From the NCBI GenBank assembly GCA_947474485.1, contig CANJJP010000149.1, forward strand, positions 1 through 5,343: 5,343 bases of DNA, given 5' to 3'. Source of the DNA: Bacteroidota bacterium. Lineage in GTDB: Bacteria; Bacteroidota; Bacteroidia; B-17B0; Aurantibacillaceae. The position numbers and the translations under genes were made by a program. The notes beneath the pieces are model-generated. The model was not told the origin of the DNA. It worked only from the letters and a program-made list of their open reading frames with translations, and made no database searches. Positions 1 to 4,953 of the stretch are shown in pieces; positions within the stretch are counted from its first letter, which is position 1; every line of letters starts with the position of its first letter.

Positions 1-639
1 AAAGCATGTTTGCCTAATGGAGTAATTCATAATTTTTATGGTCCAACCGAAACAACTATTGTTTGCACGCGTTACTTATGGCAAGAGATAGAGGCTGAAC
101 AGGAGATTAGAAATGATATTGTGCCAATAGGAAAACCTTTTCCACAAATGAATTTTATACTTGTATCTGAAGAAGGGAAAATAGTTTCCGAATTGAATAC
201 AGAAGCTGAACTTTGTTTTGAAGGCGCACAGGTTATTGATTCGTATTTGAATAATATGTATATAGATAGATTTTTGCAAGTTAATGGTAAACGTTATTAC
301 AAAACGGGCGATCGAGTAAGTTTAAATGATAAAGGAAATTTAATCTTTCATGGAAGACAAGATTCGCAAGTTAAAGTAAATGGTTATCGTGTTGAACTAA
401 TAGAAATAGAAAATGCAATTTATTTGGGCTCTGGTTGTCTGAACAAAGTAATTGTAGAATCAAAAAACGGGGCAAATCAATTATCTGCTTTTATTGAAAG
501 TGATAATGAAATTAAGTTGTATGAATTATTGGAAAAAAAAATCCCTTCTTATATGATTCCTACAAAAATTATTTTTGTTAAACATTTACCTTTAACAATA
601 AATGGAAAATTGGATGTAGAACAATTGAAGCTTCTTTAA
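1..639 (+). CDS. Amino-acid adenylation domain enzyme (NRPS A-domain / DltA-like), 5' end missing
   Basis: This is the C-terminal part (212 codons, frame open from base 1) of an ANL-superfamily adenylating enzyme. Such enzymes activate a carboxylic acid with ATP and pass the acyl-AMP to a carrier-protein thiol. Visible core motifs, in window residues, are A5 YGPTET (13-18), A6-like AELCFEG (69-75), A7 YKTGD (100-104, with Asp104 expected to bind the ribose), A8 GRQDSQVKVNGYRVELIEIE (118-137), A9 IPSYMIP (182-188) and A10 NGKLD with catalytic Lys203. The protein ends about nine residues after A10, so no carrier or condensation domain is fused to it. It is therefore a stand-alone activating enzyme of the DltA type, and a full protein would be about 500 residues. 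A TTG at base 10 could be misread as a start, but it lies just before A5, so the real start is upstream of the window. The carrier-protein gene follows 17 bp later and is its likely partner. The substrate is unknown. Confidence 0.95.
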   Translation, partial: KACLPNGVIHNFYGPTETTIVCTRYLWQEIEAEQEIRNDIVPIGKPFPQMNFILVSEEGKIVSELNTEAELCFEGAQVIDSYLNNMYIDRFLQVNGKRYYKTGDRVSLNDKGNLIFHGRQDSQVKVNGYRVELIEIENAIYLGSGCLNKVIVESKNGANQLSAFIESDNEIKLYELLEKKIPSYMIPTKIIFVKHLPLTINGKLDVEQLKLL

Positions 640-656
640 AATTAAACCGAGTAAAT

Positions 657-890
657 ATGGAAACTATCAAACGAATTGAAAAGGTGTTGCAAAACGTTTT
701 TGAAGATAAAAATATTAAGATTTCTGAAAACACAACTGCAAATGATATCCCTGCATGGGATTCCTTAATGCACATGATTGTAATCAGTGAAATAGAGGAA
801 GAGTTTGGTTTAAACTTTAGCTTTAATGAAGTGGGTGATTTTAAATCAATTGGTGATATTGTAAATTGTATAAACAACAAAGGAAATTGA
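657..890 (+). CDS. Stand-alone acyl/peptidyl carrier protein partnered with the adenylation enzyme
   Basis: This 77-residue protein of the phosphopantetheine-binding carrier family has the size of a single ACP/PCP domain. The attachment site is Ser36 in the context PAWDSL, at the start of helix II, followed by the amphipathic acidic stretch ISEIEEEFGL and a third helix ending in IGDIVNCI. The WDSL form of the motif is typical of dedicated stand-alone carriers in accessory loci, whereas fatty-acid ACP has GADSLD. The ATG at 657 lies 17 bp after the adenylation gene stop, with no clear Shine-Dalgarno sequence, so the two genes are probably one transcript. A 4'-phosphopantetheinyl transferase must activate the protein. 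It probably receives the acyl or aminoacyl group from the upstream enzyme, by analogy with DltA-DltC. It differs clearly from AcpP encoded downstream, and all five of its Phe codons are TTT whereas acpP uses TTC for two of three. Confidence 0.93.
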   Translation: METIKRIEKVLQNVFEDKNIKISENTTANDIPAWDSLMHMIVISEIEEEFGLNFSFNEVGDFKSIGDIVNCINNKGN

Positions 891-1060
891 TTAATCGTAT
901 TATTCAACGTTCAAATTGTTAATTCTTCTTTAATAAATCGCTAATTCCATAGATAATCTAATTTAAGTTGCTAGTATTTAAGTAGTTGAATTCAAACCAT
1001 ACGAATTTTATACTTGTATATATTTGATAAACAGTATTTTAAAATAATTTTTAAATTTTT

Positions 1061-1089
1061 TTGTAGTATAAGCATTAAACTTATCTTTG
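1061..1089 (+). promoter_or_regulatory. Bacteroidota-type promoter for acpP-fabF-rnc
   Basis: A TTG at 1061-1063, at the end of a T-rich run, is followed 18 bp later by TATCTTTG at 1082-1089. This is an exact match to the TAnnTTTG -7 element used by the Bacteroidota primary sigma factor. Transcription would start near 1094-1097, leaving a leader of about 25 nt that is A-rich just before the acpP ATG, as is usual for strongly translated genes in this phylum. The rest of the 230-bp gap (891-1060) holds only AT-rich sequence: no ORF, no convincing terminator and no riboswitch-like structure. Confidence 0.85.
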
Positions 1090-1120
1090 CATTCGTAATT
1101 AATCAAAAAAACTAAACACA

Positions 1121-1360
1121 ATGTCAGACATTACAGCAAAAGTTAAATCAATCATCGTTGATAAATTAGGAGTTGATGAAAAAGAAGTAGTTCCAGCAGC
1201 TAGCTTCACTAACGACCTAGGAGCAGACTCTTTAGATACAGTTGAGCTTATTATGGAATTTGAAAAGGAATTCAATATCGCTATTCCTGATGATCAAGCT
1301 GAGAAAATCTCTACAGTTGGAGATGCTGTTGCTTACATCGAAGCTAACGCTAAAAAGTAA
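1121..1360 (+). CDS. acpP: Acyl carrier protein of fatty-acid synthesis (AcpP)
   Basis: This 79-residue acidic protein is the carrier that holds acyl intermediates as thioesters during type II fatty-acid synthesis in the cytoplasm. The 4'-phosphopantetheine site is Ser37 in the hallmark GADSLDTVELIMEFE. The rest (KVKSIIVDKLGVDE at the start, FNIAIPDDQAEKISTVGDAV at the end) follows the standard four-helix ACP pattern and length. The start at 1121 is preceded by the A-rich leader AAAAAAACTAAACACA rather than a Shine-Dalgarno sequence. Codon use looks tuned for high expression: five of eight Ile codons are ATC with no ATA, and Phe and Asn are mainly TTC and AAC, unlike the carrier protein at 657-890. 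fabF starts 19 bp downstream, so the two are almost certainly co-transcribed from the promoter at 1061-1089. Confidence 0.98.
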   Translation: MSDITAKVKSIIVDKLGVDEKEVVPAASFTNDLGADSLDTVELIMEFEKEFNIAIPDDQAEKISTVGDAVAYIEANAKK

Positions 1361-1379
1361 TTTTTTTTAAATAATTTGT

Positions 1380-2630
1380 ATGCAGTTAAAACGAGTTGTA
1401 GTTACCGGAATTGGTGCTGTTACCCCTGTGGGTAACAACGTTAATGATTTTTGGAATAATTTAGTTAACGGTGTAAGCGGTGCTGCGCCTATAACTCGTT
1501 TTGACGCATCCAAGTTTAAGAGTCAGTTTGCTTGCGAAGTAAAAGGCTTTAACATCGAAGATTATATTGATAGAAAGGACGCCAGAAGAATGGATACTTT
1601 CTCTCATTATGGAATTGCAGCAGCTGCGCAAGCAGTTGAGGATTCTGGAATAAATACAGAAGGACTAAATAAAGACCGCATTGGTGTTATTTGGGCTTCA
1701 GGTATTGGTGGATTAGATACTTTTTTGGAGGAATGTACCACTTTCGCAAAGGGAGATGGAACACCTCGCTTTAATCCTTTCTTTATACCAAAAATGATTT
1801 CTGATATTGCTGCGGGGCATATTTCTATGCGTTACAGTTTTAGAGGACCCAATTTTTCGGTTACATCAGCTTGTGCATCTTCTACAAATGCAATGATTGA
1901 TGCTTACAATTACATTCGTTTAGGAATGGCTGATGCCTTTGTTACTGGAGGTTCAGAAGCTGTTATTAATGAAGCTGGTGTTGGCGGTTTTAATGCCATG
2001 CACGCTATGAGTACTCGTAACGATGATCCTAAAACGGCTTCTCGTCCTTATGATAAGGATAGAGATGGTTTTATTTTAGGCGAAGGTTCGGCGGGTTTAA
2101 TTTTAGAAGAATACGAACACGCAAAAGCGCGTGGGGCGAAAATATATGCTGAAGTTGTAGGTGGTGGAATGAGTGGAGATGCACATCATTTAACTGCGCC
2201 GCATCCAGAAGGATTAGGAGCTATGAATGTTATGCTAAATGCACTTAAGGATGCTAATATTACAGCTGACCAGATTGATTACATTAATTCACATGGTACT
2301 TCTACTCCGTTAGGTGATATTGCTGAGGTAAAAGCTATCCAAAAAGTATTTGGTGAGCACGCATTCAAATTAAATATCAGTTCAACTAAATCTATGACTG
2401 GCCATTTATTGGGAGCAGCGGGAGCTATTGAGGCTTTGGCGTGTATACTAACAGTTAAGAATGATATTATTGCTCCAACGATTAATCATTTTACTGACGA
2501 TCCGGAATTTGATAGTAGATTAAATTTCACATTTAACATAGCACAAAAACGTGAAGTAAATTATGCACTAAGTAATACATTCGGTTTTGGCGGTCATAAC
2601 GCTTGTGTTATATTGAAAAAATATAAATAA
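1380..2630 (+). CDS. fabF: 3-oxoacyl-[acyl-carrier-protein] synthase II (FabF)
   Basis: This enzyme condenses malonyl-ACP with acyl-ACP to lengthen the fatty-acid chain by two carbons, releasing CO2. The 416-residue length and thiolase fold match FabF. The nucleophile is Cys165 in VTSACASS. The decarboxylation histidines are His305 in NSHGTSTPLGD and His342 in SMTGHLLGAAGA, and the conserved lysine is Lys337. The flexible GFGGHN loop near the C-terminus (402-407), with Phe401 just before it, corresponds to the acyl-pocket gating region. The N-terminus, KRVVVTGIGAVTPVGN, is also typical. All catalytic residues are present, so the enzyme should be active. The ATG at 1380 follows acpP by 19 bp of T/A-rich sequence without a Shine-Dalgarno sequence. 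rnc follows after only 7 bp. The protein is a KAS II rather than a KAS III, because it has a Cys-His-His triad instead of Cys-His-Asn. Confidence 0.99.
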   Translation: MQLKRVVVTGIGAVTPVGNNVNDFWNNLVNGVSGAAPITRFDASKFKSQFACEVKGFNIEDYIDRKDARRMDTFSHYGIAAAAQAVEDSGINTEGLNKDRIGVIWASGIGGLDTFLEECTTFAKGDGTPRFNPFFIPKMISDIAAGHISMRYSFRGPNFSVTSACASSTNAMIDAYNYIRLGMADAFVTGGSEAVINEAGVGGFNAMHAMSTRNDDPKTASRPYDKDRDGFILGEGSAGLILEEYEHAKARGAKIYAEVVGGGMSGDAHHLTAPHPEGLGAMNVMLNALKDANITADQIDYINSHGTSTPLGDIAEVKAIQKVFGEHAFKLNISSTKSMTGHLLGAAGAIEALACILTVKNDIIAPTINHFTDDPEFDSRLNFTFNIAQKREVNYALSNTFGFGGHNACVILKKYK

Positions 2631-2637
2631 GCTCATT

Positions 2638-3372
2638 TTGCTTAAGTCACTTTTTACATCTAAGAAATCTCCTTCCGACAAAAAATTAGCGCAAACTGTT
2701 CGTTTGATAACGGGCTTTTTTCCTAAAAACATTTCTTTATATCAGCAGGCTTTTCGTCATGTATCGGCGGCTGTTGAAATAAAAAGTGGAGTTAAAAATA
2801 GTAACGAACGTTTAGAATATTTAGGTGATGCAGTTCTTGGTGCTATTGTTGCCGAGTATCTTTTTCAAATATTTCCATTTAAAGATGAAGGTTTTTTAAC
2901 TCAGGTGCGTTCGCGCATCGTTAATAGAACTCAATTAAATAAGCTTTCAGTAAAATTAGGATTTGATAAACTAATTAAGTCTGGTTTAAAAGGTAATCAT
3001 GCAAGTTCTATGGCTGGCGATGCGTTCGAAGCTTTTATTGGCGCAGTATATTTGGATAAGGGATTTAAAGTGACGCAAAAATTTGTTGTAGAACGTATTA
3101 TTAAAATTCATTTAGATTTAAATGAAATAGAAAGCAACGATACTGATTTTAAAAGCAAACTAATAAATTATTGTCAACAACGTAAAAAGAAAATTGATTT
3201 CGTTTTAGTAAAGGAAATAGGCCAGGGGCCACGAAAAGAGTTTATGATTTCAGTAGAAATTAGCGGAAAGGCTTATGGAATGAGTCAGCATATTTCTAAA
3301 CGCAAGGCAGAGCAACGCGCAGCAGAACTTACAATTAATATGCTCGAAGAAAAGGGATTAACGCTTGAGTAA
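2638..3372 (+). CDS. rnc: Ribonuclease III (RNase III), TTG start
   Basis: This double-strand-specific endoribonuclease matures rRNA precursors and processes structured RNAs. The 244 residues form an N-terminal catalytic domain (about 15-160) and a C-terminal dsRNA-binding domain (about 170-238). The signature NERLEYLGDAVL supplies metal ligands at Glu57, Glu60 and Asp64. The second acidic pair is Asp128 and Glu131 in AGDAFEAFIGAVYLD. The dsRBD ends with the basic helix SKRKAEQRAAEL. Its second RNA-contact loop is short (GQGPRKEF) and lacks the usual GPxH histidine; from memory, a divergent loop is also seen in other Bacteroidota RNase III. The start is taken as TTG 2638: the frame opens at 2617, no ATG occurs until codon 125 (after most of the catalytic domain), and LLKSLF is followed by FFPKNISLYQQAF, the expected start of the fold. 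It lies 7 bp after fabF and is probably expressed as the last gene of this operon. Confidence 0.95.
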   Translation: MLKSLFTSKKSPSDKKLAQTVRLITGFFPKNISLYQQAFRHVSAAVEIKSGVKNSNERLEYLGDAVLGAIVAEYLFQIFPFKDEGFLTQVRSRIVNRTQLNKLSVKLGFDKLIKSGLKGNHASSMAGDAFEAFIGAVYLDKGFKVTQKFVVERIIKIHLDLNEIESNDTDFKSKLINYCQQRKKKIDFVLVKEIGQGPRKEFMISVEISGKAYGMSQHISKRKAEQRAAELTINMLEEKGLTLE

Positions 3373-3396
3373 TCTATTTCAAGGTTGTTATTTATA

Positions 3397-3687
3397 CTAT
3401 TTCAAAATAATTTCAGTTACAACTGTATCATCAGCCATCTCATTTATTTTAGCGATAAGATTAGTGCGAAGCATACTCATTTCATTACGTAATGCAGGTG
3501 AATCTAATTCAATAACCAATTTACTTCCCATAAAATATACTTGTTTGGTGTGCTTGGCAAAAAGTTTCCCCACTAATATTTCCCACTTACCAATAATATC
3601 TGCTTGATGCAATTTTTTATCGATATGGTTCTCTTTTAAAAACTGCTGTAAAGCTTCTCCTATACTTTGCTGGTTATTTTTACGCAT
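3397..3687 (-). CDS. DUF721 / DciA-like small protein
   Basis: This 96-residue protein has the pattern of the DUF721 family, which includes DciA, the helicase-loading partner of DnaB in many bacteria without DnaC or DnaI. Visible features are the central IIGKWEILVGKLFAKHT block (Trp35, Gly40, His46-Thr47), then a strand ending in LVIELDSPALRNEMSML and KINEM, matching the KH-like fold described for DciA. The length suits the short Bacteroidota members, with no long disordered tail. Its ATG lies inside the end of recF, and the two ORFs overlap by 8 bp in different frames. Translation is therefore probably coupled to recF and there is no separate promoter. Only 24 bp separate its stop from the rnc stop on the other strand. 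A role in replication or repair beside RecF is inferred from family and context. Helicase loading has not been shown for this protein. Confidence 0.9.
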   Translation of the reverse strand: MRKNNQQSIGEALQQFLKENHIDKKLHQADIIGKWEILVGKLFAKHTKQVYFMGSKLVIELDSPALRNEMSMLRTNLIAKINEMADDTVVTEIILK

Positions 3688-4792
3688 GACTTATATCATT
3701 TACAGTTCCGTTTTCTACATGAAATAATTTTACATCAACATTTGCCTCATGAAATAATTCGTTGATACGCTCGCTGTGTGTGTCGGTTATAAATACTTGT
3801 CCAAATGTATTACTGCTAACAAGGTTGATGAGTTTTCTAAAACGATGTTCATCTAATTTATCATACACATCATCTAACAATAAAAGCGGGGCAGTATGTT
3901 TTATTTTTTTAATGAATTCGAACTGAGCTAATTTTAATGCAAGTAAATACGATTTTTGTTGCCCCTGTGACGCAAACTTTTTCAAACTGTTTCCATTCAA
4001 TGTAAAATCAATGTCATCTCTGTGTATTCCAACACTTGTGTGCTCTAGCACTCTGTCCTTTGCAAGTGCTGTCATTAAAGCTGTTCGGTAATCTTTATCT
4101 TTTGTTGATGGCTCGTAATGCAAACCAACTGTTTCTTTTGAATCAGTAATGTATTCAAAATTTTGCGTAAAGAGCTGAGAAAATTCTTGTAAGAATTCAA
4201 TACGTTTTTTCAAAATTCCGTCACCATGTATTATTAATTGATCATCCCACAACTCAAGTGTAACCGAATCAAATGAATTACTTTGACGAAATTGTTTTAA
4301 CAAGGCATTGCGTTGCGCTAATACATGATTGTATGCTATTAGTTTTTCTAAATATACTTTGTCGTATTGCGAAATAATGCTATCAATAAATTTGCGCCGG
4401 TATTCGCTACCTCCAACAATTAATTCGCTATCAGATGGGGAAATCATAACCAAAGGATAAATACCAATATGTTCAGATAAACGTTCGTATTCTTTTTTGT
4501 TACGCTTAAATTGTTTTTTTTGATTGCGTTTTACACCACAATATAAATCATCGGTATCGCCATCCTTTTCAAAACTTCCTTGTATCACAAAAAATCCTTG
4601 CTCGTATCTTATGTTTTGACTATCGATTGCATTAAAAAAACTTTTACAAAAAGAAAGGTAATATATAGCATCTAATAAATTGGTTTTTCCCATTCCGTTA
4701 TTGCCTGTAAAGCAATTTACTTTAGGGAAAAAAGACAATTTTGCCTCTTCATAATTCTTAAAATTTATCAGACTTAGCTCCTTCAAATACAT
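3680..4792 (-). CDS. recF: DNA replication and repair protein RecF
   Basis: RecF is an SMC-like ATPase that binds DNA at gaps and stalled forks and, with RecO and RecR, helps load RecA. With the start chosen here it has 370 residues, close to the family size of about 360. The N-terminus, MYLKELSLINFKNYEEAKL, is classical. Walker A is GNNGMGKT (30-37). RRKFID (132-137) and GIHRDDIDF (255-263) are RecF hallmarks. The ABC signature is SQGQQK (275-280), and Walker B is LLLLDDV (303-309, Asp307-Asp308), followed by the D-loop region KLDEHR. An ATG at 4829-4831 would add 13 residues that are not RecF-like. I prefer the ATG at 4790-4792 because RecF homology begins exactly there and a promoter element (4799-4806) lies between the two candidates. 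The 3' end overlaps the DUF721 gene by 8 bp. In many bacteria recF sits beside dnaA-dnaN-gyrB; here its neighbours are different. Confidence 0.96.
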   Translation of the reverse strand: MYLKELSLINFKNYEEAKLSFFPKVNCFTGNNGMGKTNLLDAIYYLSFCKSFFNAIDSQNIRYEQGFFVIQGSFEKDGDTDDLYCGVKRNQKKQFKRNKKEYERLSEHIGIYPLVMISPSDSELIVGGSEYRRKFIDSIISQYDKVYLEKLIAYNHVLAQRNALLKQFRQSNSFDSVTLELWDDQLIIHGDGILKKRIEFLQEFSQLFTQNFEYITDSKETVGLHYEPSTKDKDYRTALMTALAKDRVLEHTSVGIHRDDIDFTLNGNSLKKFASQGQQKSYLLALKLAQFEFIKKIKHTAPLLLLDDVYDKLDEHRFRKLINLVSSNTFGQVFITDTHSERINELFHEANVDVKLFHVENGTVNDISHA

Positions 4793-4798
4793 AAGCTG

Positions 4799-4806
4799 CA
4801 AAGGTA
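4799..4806 (-). promoter_or_regulatory. Candidate -7 promoter element for recF and the DUF721 gene
   Basis: Read on the minus strand this is TACCTTTG, an exact fit to the Bacteroidota TAnnTTTG -7 consensus. Its downstream edge is 6 bp from the preferred recF ATG (4790-4792), so the transcript would begin at or within a few nucleotides of the start codon and be leaderless or nearly so. No TTG is seen at the expected -33 position (about 4824-4830), which lowers confidence. Confidence 0.55.
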
Positions 4807-4830
4807 GTGGATTGTTAGCTTTTAATATCA

Positions 4831-4842
4831 TTTGTGAATAAA
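4831..4842 (+). repeat. 12-bp direct repeat, copy 1 (recF side)
   Basis: TTTGTGAATAAA occurs here and again, perfectly, at 4903-4914, 72 bp away in the same orientation. This copy lies about 25-36 bp upstream of the recF -7 element and overlaps the alternative recF ATG at 4829-4831 by one base. It could be half of a regulator site or a chance match in AT-rich DNA. Confidence 0.5.
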
Positions 4843-4843
4843 A

Positions 4844-4863
4844 GGTTTTTCTCGTGAAAAACC
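4844..4863. repeat. Perfect inverted repeat (8-bp arms, 4-nt loop) between divergent promoters
   Basis: The arms GGTTTTTC (4844-4851) and GAAAAACC (4856-4863) are exact reverse complements around the 4-nt spacer TCGT. The element lies between the recF promoter and the promoter of the gene at 4954, and no gene ends here. Read on the minus strand the hairpin is followed directly by TTTTATTC, and on the plus strand by AATCTTTTTAG, so either strand could act as a weak bidirectional terminator separating the divergent units. A dyad-symmetric operator for a dimeric regulator is the other reading. The stem has only three G-C pairs and would be weak as RNA. Confidence 0.65.
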
Positions 4864-4902
4864 AATCTTTTTAGTCTGATTTTCAGTGCTTTAAATAAAA
4901 TT

Positions 4903-4914
4903 TTTGTGAATAAA
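4903..4914 (+). repeat. 12-bp direct repeat, copy 2 (overlaps -33 of the divergent gene)
   Basis: This is the second perfect copy of TTTGTGAATAAA (the first is at 4831-4842). Its TTG at 4904-4906 is also the likely -33 element of the promoter for the gene at 4954, so a protein binding the repeat could block or assist that promoter. Confidence 0.5.
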
Positions 4915-4932
4915 TGAAAAAGAGTATCTTCG
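4904..4932 (+). promoter_or_regulatory. Bacteroidota-type promoter for the TPR-like membrane protein
   Basis: TTG at 4904-4906, an 18-bp spacer, then TATCTTCG at 4925-4932: one mismatch to TAnnTTTG. The geometry is the same as the acpP promoter (TTG, 18 bp, TATCTTTG). The predicted start is near 4937-4940, giving a leader of about 15 nt. Confidence 0.75.
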
Positions 4933-4945
4933 CACACTAAATTTT

Positions 4946-4950
4946 AAGGA
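4946..4950 (+). promoter_or_regulatory. Possible Shine-Dalgarno sequence (AAGGA)
   Basis: AAGGA lies only 3 bp before the ATG at 4954, closer than the usual 5-9 bp. It is the only SD-like sequence in front of any gene in this window, where the other starts have A- or T-rich leaders. It supports the ATG at 4954 but may not act as a normal ribosome binding site. Confidence 0.4.
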
Positions 4951-4953
4951 ACT

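Noticed and set aside
10..12. TTG as the start of the adenylation gene
   Set aside because: The frame is open to base 1 and this codon lies just before the A5 motif, so it is internal to a truncated gene.
76..279. 67-codon open frame on the minus strand
   Set aside because: It lies wholly inside the adenylation-domain gene. Its translation is rich in I, Y, F and K with no recognisable domain, as expected for an antisense shadow.
578..907. 109-codon open frame on the minus strand
   Set aside because: It is antisense to the end of the adenylation gene and the whole carrier-protein gene, both of which have clear family motifs. The translation has no such signature.
891..1060. Possible terminator or operator after the carrier-protein gene (10-bp palindrome TTGAATTCAA at 986-995; ATTTAAGT repeated at 961 and 976)
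   Set aside because: The palindrome has no loop or T-tail and the repeats are short and AT-rich, so chance explains them. No stable hairpin was found by eye.
3374..3405. 9-bp direct repeat CTATTTCAA at 3374-3382 and 3397-3405 between the convergent genes
   Set aside because: It is short and AT-rich, the second copy is partly coding (it contains the DUF721 stop), and there is no sign of an insertion or attachment site around it.
3365..3607. 80-codon plus-strand frame overlapping the end of rnc
   Set aside because: It is antisense to the DUF721 gene, whose conserved pattern and coupling to recF are convincing.
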